NCBI GenBank assembly: GCA_964017185.1
Contig: OZ024869.1
Span: 53,594,761-53,658,760 of the forward strand
Direction: 5' to 3'
DNA: 64,000 nucleotides
Origin: Rugalucina vietnamica
Lineage: Eukaryota > Mollusca > Bivalvia > Lucinida > Lucinidae
The notes under the pieces were generated by a model. The model was not told where the DNA came from. It saw only the letters and a program-made list of their open reading frames with translations, and ran no database searches. Positions 28,501-36,700 of the stretch are shown here, piece after piece. How positions within the stretch are numbered: position 1 is the first letter of the stretch; each line of letters begins with the position of its first letter. The position numbers and the translations under genes were made by a program.

Positions 28501-31500
28501 GATAATTCCATGATCCCAGTCGAATTTCCAGGATTAATTTTTCTGTTTTTATTTATTTTTTTGTCATGTAACACTTTTCAAAAAGCAAGAACAGATAATT
28601 ATATTGCAAAAGTAACTTACTCCAAGGTATTATCTTGTTTTCTGATGAAGACAAATAAGTTTGAATGCCCTTTTGAAAAAACAGAACTTTATTTATCAAT
28701 ACTTAACGAGCGAGCGAAGCGAGCGAGGAAAAAAATGAATCCCAAAAACATCCAAACTGGAATTTCATAACAAAATTCCATGATTTTTCCATGATATTTC
28801 ATCATTTTTCAAATTCCATGATTTTTCCATGCATGGATTTTTTTTTAGCCATTTTCCAGGTTTTCCAGGTTTTCCAGTGCCCGTGGGAACCCTGCAGAGT
28901 TGCATATACTCAATGTTGTGTGTTTAAAATGCTCATTTTATGTTCTTATTAACAAAAACACCATAATTTAGTTTTAGGCAAGATGGTGACCAAGATGGCC
29001 GCCGAAAAAAAATGATATAGAGAACTTGGTCTCAAATAAACTGTCTTAACTGTCTTGTTTTTGACTTTACTTTATTTTGTTAACAGTTCAAGTTTGAGCT
29101 AAGCTCTGACCCAACATCATAACAATGATGCAAGATGGTGGTCAAAATGGCCGCCTTAATCTTAGTATAAGGGAAAATGGCCTCTGATTCAAAAAGCTTA
29201 TCTAAACGTATATTTGTTAAATTTTAAGTAAGCAGAATAAACAGAGGGATGCAGTCTACATCATATAATGAAAGATAGAATAGGCACTTTATTCTAAAAC
29301 CGAGATTAGGTATTCGTCTGTGTCATTACCATTGTAATACTTAGCAAAGTCATCAGCTATATTATTCAACTATTGCAACTATTGTTTCTTCAATTCAGTT
29401 GCATTTGCAAAACACTATACAGGCTAATTCATTTATGAAACGCCTCCATTTCGATGATGAGCATGGTTGTTCAGAAGCATACCCACTGCAAATCAATCTA
29501 CTTGAAGTATACTATCTGTTGCTGGAGCCACACTGTCTACTGTTGTAATTGACATAAGCGCTCAGAACCCTTCAACATTATTTCGACCACCTGACTTAAG
29601 TTGGATATATGATCATGCACCCTTGACCAAGCGTGGATTGTCAAATGGATGTCTGGACATGTATTGGTTTCTCATTATTTTGCGTATATGGTGATTATAT
29701 GCATTAAGCTTGGGAATGTTTATTAGCCTTTGCTTACCAGTTTTACATTAAACCATATATCTTACAGAAATAATTCTACGTTGCTGCCATAACATCCTCC
29801 AAATGCAATAATTCCCCTGATATTATCTGGTAAAGGCTTACTCAGTTTAAGCAGGTATGAAACCCTTTGACATTGATTTCAAACTGGACTGCAAGCAGAC
29901 TACGGTCTGATGTTTTACCACTTAACCCAATATTTACCGTCCTTCAAATGTCCCTTTTATACGGCCTGTTCCCTTTTGCATTAATGTTTTCTCTGCTCTT
30001 AAAGGGACTTGGTTTTACTTTTATTCTTTTTGGTTTACATTGATTGTAGATATTTAATCTTGAGCAATACATAGACGTTTGTGTATTACGCTTACATATT
30101 TTCCTCAATGGTTCGCAACCATCTCACTTCTTGCCACTGTTACACTATATCTACACTATGTCTCACCTGAATTGCGTTAGCGTTAGGTCCGAACACGGTC
30201 GGCGAGTGTGCTTTTGATCAGTCTGTGATATCACAGCCCTTCTTCAATGTGAGATGGTCACAGTTGCATGCACAATCATGAAATACCTAAATCATCGTAT
30301 CTTTTCAACATTGGTTTTAAAGATGTCATCTGCTGAGAAGTTCAAATAGTGTTGAGAGAATTCTAGTGCTTTTTGTCAAACCTCTTGTCTTGCTGGATAA
30401 GTTTTGGTTATGCTTTTAATGCTACAGTCAAAGTGACAATGGGTCGTCCACAGAATAACACATCCCATCGGTGACGACTATATCAGGCCAGCGCAGTGTA
30501 TGTGGATTTCTTAACTTGTACATTTTGCTTCCAAACATATTATGTGTTCGTAATCCTCTTGTCCCCGCTGTCCCCCAACATTGAAGAATGTTGGGAGCCA
30601 ACTCCTGAGGGTATATCATGGCAAGGTAAATCTACCTGGAAGTGTCTTAAATAAATATTATTTGCTTCAAATGCGTTTGTGGCTTTTACTTACATGTAAA
30701 TGAGTTTGCATACCGCCATTGTAATAGCCATATACAGAAGGTGGACAAAAGTATTCGTCACTTTTGAAAACTCCATAGACTTCAATGTATTTTCATGTTT
30801 ACAAGTAACATTGTCCTGCCTCTTCTGGTCAACATATTTTCATGATTTTGGTGTCATTTGGAAGTTAAATAAATAAAGCAATAAATAAAGGTCATTTGAC
30901 GAAGTTCCGACATTGCATTTTTCCAAAACAACAGTTTAAAATTTCAGGAAATTTTGAAAAAGTCATTTTCCCATTGACTTCAATGGTGACGTCGTCCAAA
31001 AATTGTCAAAAAATATTTCACAACTTTTTAAAAATTTGTAGCTTGAAAACGCTTGCATGGAATTAAATGAAAATACCTTGTTTATTGCTTTATTCATTTA
31101 CCTTTCAAATGACACCAAAATCATTAAAATACGTTAACTAGGAGAAGCAGGATAATTTTTCTCGCAAACATGAAAATACATTGAAGTCAATGGAGTTTTA
31201 CAAACGCGACGAATACTTCTGTCCACCTTCTGTAAGTGATCAAGCGATCATCTTTTGGAAACTTTCCAGCCAACTTTTTCAAGTTCATCCATCAATTTAA
31301 ATCCATGCGCTAAGAAGACTGAGTCAAGGTTTACACGTGTATTTATTTAAAATGTGACAACAGCACATTATATATAAAGTTGTGCTGTTGTAATTCTCAA
31401 TATTCAGAGTTTCTATGCACGTTTTGAACTTTTTCTGTTCTTAGCATTAGCGTCAGTTCGACTCTTCCTTTCAACTGTGTGAACCAGCTTTATCTGCCTT

Positions 31501-33082
31501 TCTCAATCTGTTACATCCTTTCCGAATATGCTTCAGACCAAGCGCCTAGCGTTTTATAGCTCTACTGAAGATTTCACTAAATTATCTTTAAAAAATGCAG
31601 TCCTCTTTTCTTCTTTATTATATTTAAACTGTAAATGTTACAAGTACTTTCATTTAGTGGTGTAGATTGATTTGCTTCCTTCCCTTTATTCTGCTAAATC
31701 AATATGCAACACATTAAACGAATGTTTTGTTCAGTGAAGAAGATCTCAGTCGTATAAAATTACGTAGGACACATACGCCCCAGTATCATTTTGCAGTGTC
31801 AAAACACGAACATTAAATTGCGATGTTTACACCTTAAAATGATCATTTGAAATACAAGTCATTCAGTATTTGCATCACTGGAATGCTGCTGTAGCCAGAG
31901 AACATTAAAGCATGAATATGATAATCCTCTTGGTCACCATCTTGTTTTATTGTTATCAAGTTGGGTCAAATAATCAAAACCAGTTCATTTGTCCACATAA
32001 ATTGAACATTTGAATTACAAAACATTGATCAAATGCAGCACTGGAATGCTGATTCAATCAGAAATTATGTACTCATATATTATAATTATGGCTGCCGTCT
32101 TGGCCACCATCTTGGCTCATATTTATAATGTCGGAATAAACAATAAACCATGCTGCTCACAACATTATATGAGCATTTCAAACGCGTTACATTTAGTATA
32201 TTCTGCACAGGAATGGTGTTTTTATCAGAGAACACAACCTTTTAAATTATAATTATGGCGGCCATTTTGGTCGCCATCTTTTTGCTGTAATGATGTGGGG
32301 TCATAATCGAAAACCAAACACTCACGTATTATGTGTACAACAAAAATGGACTTCGAAGCACAATACACTGTTTTATGCAACACTTGAATCCTGTTTTATT
32401 AAGAAAATATTGCTTTTAGTATGGTTGTGTCAGCCATCTTGTCCGCCATCTTGCCTCATAATAATGACATGGGGGTCAGATCTTAGAATTATCTTTTTAA
32501 TATTGCTTACAACGTAAATTGAGCATTTTAAACACAGAGAAATGAGTTTATTAAACCCTGGGGTGCCGTTTTCTTGTTTATGGCGACCATCGTGGACGCC
32601 ATCTTGATTTTTTCAAAACGCTCAAAGATGCAAAGGTGGCATCATGCAGTTTCTGAACTAGCATGGCCCAGTGAATTGGAAACCACAATAAAATTTCATG
32701 CGGCACCATCTTCCAGGTTATGCTGATGGCTACTGGACTACTTTTACATAATTAGCGTTTAGGCTACAAAGAATGGTTTCTGGTGAACCTGGTCAGAAAT
32801 TCAAAAAACTTAAAAGGTTTAAAGTATGATTTGGCCAAACTTACCAACACTAGCTCCACTATCAGATCCTGGGTCTCTCTTGGTATACCTGAATGCTGAC
32901 AATGCTGACAATGACTTCCCATCTTTAAACTCACAAGTTTCATTTAGATCCACCAAACTGATCGTGGCCGGTGCTCCGTGAACCTTATTTTTCTCAGCCT
33001 TTGTTGATCTGGTTTTCTTCTGTAGAGACAGTTTACTGCCAGGTTTTCTTTCATCCTTTTTAGATGGGGAAGATTTTTCCAT
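7437..33082 (-). CDS. SLX4: SLX4 structure-specific endonuclease scaffold, multi-exon gene, C-terminus missing
   Basis: SLX4 is a nuclear scaffold that holds XPF-ERCC1, MUS81-EME1 and SLX1 for crosslink repair and Holliday-junction processing. Fourteen exons with GT-AG borders and matching phases were assembled by eye, giving 1290 codons without a stop. Approximate domains: UBZ4 finger 1 with C87, C90, H105, C109; UBZ4 finger 2 with C137, C140, H153, C157; an XPF-binding (MLR-like) stretch near 320-344 with LW and FYVKALMP; a BTB domain near 447-555; then about 640 residues of acidic, Ser-rich low-complexity sequence. The words QHVNRC and SRTSHLK match vertebrate SLX4 closely. The human protein is about 1834 residues. 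The helical SAP-like and SLX1-binding C-terminal parts are not visible and may lie left of position 1. Introns are swollen by transposons. Whether 33082 is the true start is uncertain because a possible splice acceptor sits just upstream. Confidence 0.93.
7833..7915 (-). CDS. SLX4: SLX4 exon with VWDDFEEDY motif
   Basis: The exon reads DGNVWDDFEEDYGYADIISS and ends LENK, phase 1 to 0. The VWDDFEED word resembles the WDVWDGEE word that precedes the MUS81-binding part of vertebrate SLX4. Confidence 0.8.
8361..8459 (-). CDS. SLX4: SLX4 small acidic exon
   Basis: The exon reads TEAKVIETREEAEEITCDID and ends NHAVDN, with acceptor CATTTCAG and donor GTAGGG, phase 1 to 1. It follows the large exon in frame. 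Confidence 0.8.
8493..10078. mobile_element. Non-autonomous hAT element in SLX4 intron
   Basis: The ends TAGTGTTGT and ACAACACTA are flanked by the perfect 8-bp repeat ATAGTCAT (8485-8492, 10079-10086). The interior of 1586 bp has AT-rich subterminal ATCGAT/TCGATCATCG words and no credible coding sequence. It fills most of the intron between 10421 and 8459. Confidence 0.88.
10421..12539 (-). CDS. SLX4: SLX4 large exon: second half of BTB and acidic Ser-rich region
   Basis: This 2119-bp exon starts DDKWREINIPLSSKSALALL, finishes the BTB domain (NYLYTGEL, FCERLGLDDFMDLC), then runs through about 640 low-complexity residues rich in Asp, Glu, Ser and Asn. Visible points are three copies of a SP-R/K-x-x-F-K-x-S motif near 11230-11380, hydrophobic-acidic patches such as DDDVLVVDV and DDDIEITG that resemble SUMO-interacting motifs, and many SP sites. 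It ends before GTATGAG in phase 1. The motif functions are inference. Confidence 0.93.
12614..14575. mobile_element. TTAA-flanked (piggyBac-like) element carrying a nested element
   Basis: The inverted ends GGATGTTCGCTGC are flanked by TTAA on both sides (12610-12613 and 14576-14579). TTAA duplication is the mark of piggyBac-type transposons. The tandem-core element at 13189-14206 lies inside. The element sits in the SLX4 intron 12540-14960. Confidence 0.75.
13189..14206 (+). mobile_element. Tandem-core element, 148-bp units (copy 1)
   Basis: The element starts ACAAGAACTCCGCGGAGGTC with TATCGCACCTGC close behind, and ends in the hairpin GCACCCTGCTATAAGCAGGT, GCGATA. Between lie about six 148-bp units (GGTCAAGGGCACCGGGTTAA, GCAAGGTTTCAGACTCGCAG) and a GAACGAACGGACGGAC tract. 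The layout matches bivalve Helentron-type non-autonomous elements with tandem cores, which is inference. Confidence 0.85.
14961..15119 (-). CDS. SLX4: SLX4 exon: first half of BTB domain
   Basis: The exon reads DDEKQKEREKLGACMKSLVN, then a BTB strand pattern with YSDIKLVS, LFAHKIIVATRCPRLIK, and a donor GTATGC. Vertebrate SLX4 has SDVQF and YAHKFVLYARCPLLIQ at the same positions. The BTB domain mediates SLX4 dimerisation. Confidence 0.93.
15709..15867 (-). CDS. SLX4: SLX4 exon between MLR and BTB
   Basis: A 53-codon exon (phase 0 to 0) begins TTGPADDIFTASTQ, continues with acidic sequence and ends EEDILALE before GTCAGT. I see no named domain. Borders and phase fit the neighbouring exons. 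Confidence 0.85.
16184..16435 (-). CDS. SLX4: SLX4 exon: XPF-binding (MLR-like) segment
   Basis: This 84-codon exon (phase 0 to 0) runs from DVYEGSERPKKLF to GEQPK. The words HLWNKA and FYVKALMPHV correspond to the vertebrate region with an LW pair and FYTARLVPPL that binds XPF (ERCC4). The binding role is inferred from that family similarity. Confidence 0.9.
16681..16893. mobile_element. Short TA-flanked inverted-repeat MITE
   Basis: TAGCTCGATTTCGACCTCAG and AGATCGACGAGTCTACTTAG are matched in inverted order on the right side, flanked by TA. At 213 bp, it lies in an SLX4 intron. Confidence 0.82.
17118..20001 (+). mobile_element. Tandem-core element, 454-bp units
   Basis: The element starts ACCAGAGGACCAATGGTCCT with GCTCACCTGAG, and ends with CTCACCTTGTGAGCCTAACG and GCTCAGGTGAGCTA. 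About six 454-bp units contain ATGTTGACCTTGCC, GGTCAAGGTCATCACAGG and CGGCCATCTTGGTCATGTGA. A (GGAC/GACGGAC)n tract precedes the 3' hairpin. It fills much of the SLX4 intron between 20505 and 16435. Confidence 0.88.
20169..20438 (-). mobile_element. 240-bp MITE with expanded centre
   Basis: Ends GGAGCCGCATCGTGAGAAAA and TTTTCTCGCGTCGCGGCTCC. The central GCGAAGCTGATCAGCGCCTT segment is duplicated, so the palindrome has three arms. Confidence 0.9.
20505..20595 (-). CDS. SLX4: SLX4 small exon lying between two repeat arrays
   Basis: Between CATTTTACAG and GTAAAT the exon encodes PEEPCQLLALSHADRQKRLA and ends SIFHTE. It converts phase 2 to phase 0, exactly what is needed to join the exons at 23637 and 16435. 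It sits between two tandem-repeat elements. Confidence 0.85.
20786..23452 (+). mobile_element. Tandem-core element, about 190-bp units
   Basis: The ends carry TATACCCCCCGCAAAA (20810) and its complement TTTTGCGGGGGGTATA (23436). Between lie roughly eight units of about 170-200 bp with AAATTTGTCAAAAATTATTT, CTTCATGCACATCTTCAATA and GGAGGAGTTGATTTCACAAA. A short GACGGAATGACGGAAT tract precedes the 3' end. A 148-bp-type element is nested at 22144-23046. Confidence 0.82.
22144..23046 (+). mobile_element. Tandem-core element, 148-bp units (copy 2), nested
   Basis: It has the same start, about five units, the GAACGGAC tract and the same 3' hairpin as the copy at 13189. It interrupts the roughly 190-bp unit array, whose sequence resumes at 23047 (AAGCAATTATAGAAAATTTG). 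Confidence 0.88.
23637..23783 (-). CDS. SLX4: SLX4 exon: DED...AIS segment and Lys-rich tail
   Basis: The exon reads KFDEDVQIAMAISSSIADQD and ends in a Lys/Arg run before GTAAGA, phase 2 to 2. It parallels the vertebrate DEDLLVALALS segment that also ends in a Lys-rich run. Confidence 0.9.
23962..24762. mobile_element. Non-autonomous hAT element in SLX4 intron
   Basis: The inverted ends CAGACCTGTCAAC and GTTGACAGGTCTG are flanked by the perfect 8-bp repeat CCTGTACA (23954-23961, 24763-24770). At 801 bp it lies in the intron between 24976 and 23783. It includes two AGGAGGGAGATTTTTTC repeats near 24080. Confidence 0.9.
24976..25038 (-). CDS. SLX4: SLX4 short basic exon
   Basis: A 63-bp exon between CTCTTGCAG and GTGAGT encodes a basic stretch, SRIKSTDGQKAGKKRTAKEP, phase 2 to 2. 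It follows the fingers, where vertebrate SLX4 is also basic. Family evidence for this piece alone is weak; the splice signals and phase support it. Confidence 0.8.
25272..25507 (-). mobile_element. 240-bp MITE copy
   Basis: Begins TGAGCTGCCGCATGGGAAAA and ends TTTTCCCATGCAAAGGCTCA, in an SLX4 intron, directly left of a reversed SINE. Confidence 0.88.
25525..25768 (-). mobile_element. tRNA-derived SINE, second copy
   Basis: Reverse copy of the family at 1270: head GGCCCCCGTGGCCGAGCGGT and GGGTTCGAGCCCCACTCTGG, the same 3' body ending at AATTCAGTTTTACGTCCC, then a TA microsatellite. Confidence 0.85.
25985..26121 (-). CDS. SLX4: SLX4 exon: end of second UBZ finger
   Basis: After GATTTAG the exon reads SRTSHLKKCSQQLGVTTEKV and on to VIPPAVK, ending before GTCAGG in phase 2. 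His153 and Cys157 complete the second finger. SRTSHLK is nearly identical to the vertebrate SLX4 sequence at the same place. Confidence 0.93.
26400..26515 (-). pseudogene. Decayed tandem copy of the SLX4 UBZ exon
   Basis: The segment aligns along most of its length with the exon at 26683-26563, offset by about 162 bp. It carries an in-frame TAG where the true exon has CAG, reads CPRC instead of CPMC, and has lost bases before the former donor. It therefore cannot supply a working zinc-finger exon. Confidence 0.8.
26563..26683 (-). CDS. SLX4: SLX4 exon: linker and CPMC of second UBZ finger
   Basis: Starting after CTCTTCAG, the exon completes an Arg codon, then gives CIDKLEEKEQKE (the last Cys of finger 1 and a charged linker) and ends DCPMCGQKLNTEQ before GTAAGC in phase 0. 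A decayed copy of this exon lies about 160 bp downstream on the same strand. Confidence 0.93.
27178..27290. repeat. Inverted repeat in SLX4 intron
   Basis: GATAGACAAATCTGTCCCTC and GGCATCAC pair with GTGATGCC and GGGACAGATTTGTCTATC. Probably a short foldback element. Confidence 0.8.
27493..27577 (-). CDS. SLX4: SLX4 exon: first UBZ4 zinc finger
   Basis: The exon reads DETAPATCQVCQKNLSHMN through QQHVN and ends in phase 2. It supplies the Cys pair and His of a C-x2-C-x14-H-x3-C finger; the final Cys comes from the next exon. This finger type binds ubiquitin and recruits SLX4 to crosslinks in vertebrates. The match to the vertebrate CQICQKNLS motif is strong. Confidence 0.93.
27748..27984 (-). 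mobile_element. 240-bp MITE copy
   Basis: AGAGTCACATCGTGAGAAAA to CTTGCATTGCGGCTCA, with the usual arms and a worn centre (CACAGTAACTGAGAAGTTGA). Confidence 0.85.
28312..28368 (-). CDS. Possible SLX4 cassette exon derived from a repeat
   Basis: A 57-bp segment with an acceptor (GATGCAG) and donor (GTGAGC) reads VFELAWSDEPEEDSKDNKR. It has phase 1 at both ends, so it could be included or skipped between exon 1 and the first UBZ exon. A closely similar sequence lies on the opposite strand near 32644-32690 inside a dispersed repeat, so the match to splice rules may be chance or an exonised repeat. Confidence 0.3.
28454..28894. mobile_element. hAT-like element with CAGGGTTCCCACGG ends
   Basis: The inverted ends are CAGGGTTCCCACGG and CCGTGGGAACCCTG. 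A 6-bp direct repeat CAGAGT flanks them; a full 8-bp duplication is not visible. Subterminal TTCCATGATTTTTCCATG repeats are typical of such MITEs. It lies in the first SLX4 intron. Confidence 0.8.
29250..30734. other. SLX4 first intron, nothing identified
   Basis: AT-rich sequence without a recognised repeat or exon. Confidence 0.6.
30735..31232. mobile_element. Tc1/mariner-type MITE
   Basis: The 498-bp element has inverted ends CAGAAGGTGGACAAAAGTAT and complement, flanked by TA. Inner regions also pair (TTCATGTTTACAAGTAAC against the far side). The ACAAAAGTATTCG word is common at Tc1/mariner ends. No transposase frame is present. Confidence 0.85.
31860..32720 (+). repeat. Imperfect repeat array with GCCATCTTGG words
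   Basis: About five diverged units of 180-200 bp, each with ATGGCNGCCATCTTGG-type words and TTGAGCATTTTAAACAC-type words. The same family occurs inverted at 28160-29200. Confidence 0.6.
32845..33082 (-). CDS. SLX4: SLX4 exon 1 (N-terminus)
   Basis: The exon encodes a basic Lys/Ser-rich start (MEKSSPSKKDERKPG) followed by sequence ending DSGASV. The donor GTAAGT at 32844 leaves phase 1, which joins in frame with the UBZ exon starting at 27577. The frame upstream of the ATG stays open, and GAATTTAG just before the A-run could be an acceptor, so an earlier 5' exon is possible. Vertebrate SLX4 has roughly 200 more residues before its first finger. Confidence 0.75.
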
Positions 33083-33641
33083 TTTATTTTTTTTCTAAAT
33101 TCAGTGGCATCAATTGATAATTCTCAATATAACATGCTGAACAAGGCTTCACTTTTCTTTTTCACTAAATTAACTGAATTTCTATTCTCATTTAAACTGT
33201 TTGAATTTTCTTCTCTTCCATACATCCATAGTACATGTAATGTTAGTCATAAACAATACTGTTTTATCAGAATCAACAACTTGTTTTACATTCAATGAAA
33301 AGGCTTTAATGAAATCAGCCAAGGAGGGCTTCCTTAAGATGTCTCGATTTGTATCGTAAGATGAAGTCTGAAACTACTTGAATTATTGACCATTGATTTT
33401 GCATTATTTTTTTGTTATTTCATAATTATCAACAACACAAATATTTCTCACTAGAAAAAGTGTCTAGAAACCATTTTTCAGTCTAATATAGAGGTTACCT
33501 ATGGAAAAAAACAGTAAAAAAAAATATTTCTCTCTAATCAAGAGTCTGAATACTATACTTTAGTTCTAGCAATTTCTGTCCAAATATTTTTAAAAAGTAT
33601 CGCAAGTGTCTAGAGAATCCACCAAATATTCCTATTTCTCA

Positions 33642-33786
33642 CTAATCGGATCTGCCTTCCTGTCTTGCTAGCAAAATGTTCCTCATTGCAATGGTCTCTT
33701 GCAATTTCTTCATTTTCTCCTCATTTTGCCGTTTCCTCTTTTCTTCTCTTTTAAGAAGTCTGTCCTCATCTGGTTTATAGAAGTAA
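33642..33786 (-). CDS. Small membrane protein exon 2 (charged tail and stop)
   Basis: After CTTTCAG the exon completes an Ala codon and reads YFYKPDEDRLLKREEKRKRQ, then NILLARQEGRSD and TAG. The Lys/Arg/Glu-rich heptad-like pattern suggests a coiled coil. Confidence 0.72.
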
Positions 33787-36700
33787 CTGAAAGATACATT
33801 AAATTGATTGTTCTTTTGTTTGCATTGTGGTTAACATCCCAAGTTGGGATGGAGCCTGAGGTTATAAAACTTTCTTCATGCTCAAATCAGCTGAGACTAA
33901 AATTTATCCCGCTCATAAATGTTAAAATGCCATTTACTATTTCTTTTTTTAGCTTTGAACCTGCATTTTCCAAAAAATTTGACTATTTCAGCAACTATCA
34001 GCAGTTGAAATTTCATCAGCTTGAAAAAAGGTTTATAACCTCCGAACCAGACCCCAAGGTTATAAAACATTTTTCATGCTCAGCTCAGCTGAGACTAAAA
34101 TTTATCCTGCTCATAAATGTTAAAATGCCAACAATTGTTGGCATTTTAACATTTATGAGCAGGATAAATTACTAGTTTTCGGGGTTTGAACCTGAATTTT
34201 CCCTTTATTTTGACTATTTCAACATTTATGAGGAACTGAAATTTCATGCTCAGCTGAGATGAGCTTGAAAAAAGGTTTATAACCTCCGAACCAGTACTAA
34301 GGGAAGTAAATGAGTCTTGCTAAAGGACACAACACAGTGTCAGTGGGGTTCCAATAGTTGAACCAAAGACCTCTCGATTTGAGCCACCTCGTGGGAAAAC
34401 CAACAATGTGGTTTCCGAAAAGGTCCGACACAAACCGACCTGTACAAGCACAGAAAAGAGCTAGAAGCTTGAAATTTTGGAGTTAAGTAGAGGAGGAATT
34501 GTACTATCCAAGTAGCGAAAACAAAGGTGCTGATCAGCTTCGCAGTTACCGCGAAGCTGATCTGCGCCTATGTTTTCGCCTATGCAGATTGTTGGTTTTC
34601 CCATGTGGCGGCTCATTTGGAGTCTGATACTCTACCACTATGCCACCATGCTCCTCTACATGGAATTGTGTCAAAGACATTTAAGTTGATGATTAACATC
34701 CAAATGAGAGTCCTCAAATTATATTTTCGGACATTTCCGGATGGTCAACTATTTACTGGGTAGTCCTACAGGTCCCTGGGTTATATTTTTTTTTCATGCT
34801 ATATTCAGGTGAGCCTGGAATTTGAACTGCTCATAAATTTTGAAATAGCCAAAATCCATTGAAATTTTAGATTTAAATCCATTGAAATTTTAGATTTGTT
34901 GGTATTTTTACATTCATGAGCTAGATAAATTTTAGGCTCAGCTCCGTTGAGCATGAAAAAAGTTTATAACCTCTAGCCCAGTTCTAAGCATGAGGATTGA
35001 GTTGTTTCCTCAAGAATTCAACACTAGACACCTAGATTCAGAATATGATGATCTACCATGTGACCACAACACCCTCACTGTGAAAATCTGCAATTTGCAT
35101 ATACAAATACTAGACTAGGTACTAATCTTTAAAACATAATACATGTATTACGAAATGGTTATTGTTTTCATATTAATTTTTAGTTTCACCTATCATAACA
35201 TAGTGACCCTTGTGGGGATCAAACTAGGGACCTCTGCCTCTTGATTCGGAGTCCAACGATCTACCACTAGGCCATCGCACTCCCTAAAATAATATTTTAG
35301 AAGTGAAAATTGAAAAGGGTGTATTTCTAAATTTCTAAGCCTTGGGCAAGGCTAATATACAAAGACAGTAGAACCTAGATCAGCAGGGTGTCTTTGGGCA
35401 GATGATCAGACCTTGATTAAGCTTCACAGTACACTTTTTTTAGGCACTACTGTATTAGTTTTCTAGCCTCTAGCCATTGCACAGCCTGGTTTGTTTTGAA
35501 ACCATCAGGATAACATGTCCATCAAAAGTTTACCCCCTTAAACCCCACTTTTCAACAGTTAAACTGGGGTATACAGGGGTATACCCATTTCTCTTATTTT
35601 TTATATTTATCCAAAACACAGATAGAGGGTACTTTCTTATTTTTTTATATTTATCCAAAACATAGACTGAGGGTACTTGAAGTGGTTCTAACACTGTAGT
35701 GTACCCACAATCAATGTTTTTGAGCCAAAATAAGAACCAGAGGACCAATGGTCCTGTAAACGCTCACCTGAGATCTGAGATATATACCAATACACTTGTT
35801 TTGACTATAAAGGTCATATACATGTATATAGCCCCAGGTCAGGGTCTTCAAATGGGGTCAATTTCTTTTCCAAATTCATAAATATTCTGACCAATTTCCT
35901 GAAAGTTTTTCCCTTCAGTGACATTTTAACAGCTTTCTGTATATGTGACCTATGTTGACCTTGCTGTAAAATCTGTCAAGGTCATCACAGGGTCATCTTT
36001 TGCTTAAAATGTACATGTACTTAATTGTTAGTTTAAGGCATATAAATATAATATGAGAAGTTAACAAGGACTTGCAAGTATTCGTATACACATTAACAAA
36101 TCTTTTAATCACTTCACTGGTTAATAAGGTAAGGGGAACATACATTTCAATTGTACAATCGATAATCAATGGACTAATGTGCTCCGATAATTGATAGTGA
36201 TTTCGCGACCGATTCACAACACTATTATCAACATGTATACTGCCCCGGAATGGGGGCAGACCCACCCCCTGAGGTCTGAATTCTTCTCAGAATCTTCAAT
36301 CTCCAGTTCATTTGCCCATTTCCTGCAAGTTTTGCCCTTCAAATCAAATCAAAATGGCATTTTAACAATTTCCCCATTCAAATACATAGGTGCCGCAAAA
36401 TAGATCAAGGTCATCCCAGGGTCATTATTTATACAGACTTTGTAGAGCTCCATTGCCTGATGCTTTATGCCAAGTTTCAAAATCATTGGCCTTCTGTTTC
36501 TGAAGTAGATTTTTAAAGGTTTTTGCTATTTAAAGCCATGGCGACCATCTTGGTCATGTGATCTTGACCATTTATACAAACTTATGAAAACGATATGATT
36601 CACACTTCTAAAGTCAAGTCTTAAAAATCAAAATTATACAGACCGCCGCCCAGCAAAACTACATGTCTGATGATTAATTATAGATATGTTTCAGGATTAA

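Larger units (their letters stand above)
28160..29200 (-). repeat. Inverted relatives of the GCCATCTTGG array
   Basis: Contains AAGATGGTGACCAAGATGGC, GATGCCACCTTGGCATCATT and TCAAGATGGCGTCCAAGATG, complementary in order to words at 31860-32720. A hAT-like element is inserted at 28454-28894. Confidence 0.55.

Noticed and set aside
32010..32517. Plus-strand frames of 75-80 codons
   Set aside because: They lie in the GCCATCTTGG repeat array and have no protein-like conservation.
33699..34175. Plus-strand 158-codon frame
   Set aside because: It overlaps the true minus-strand exon at 33642-33786 and runs into a palindromic repeat; the hydrophobic residues reflect T-rich complement.
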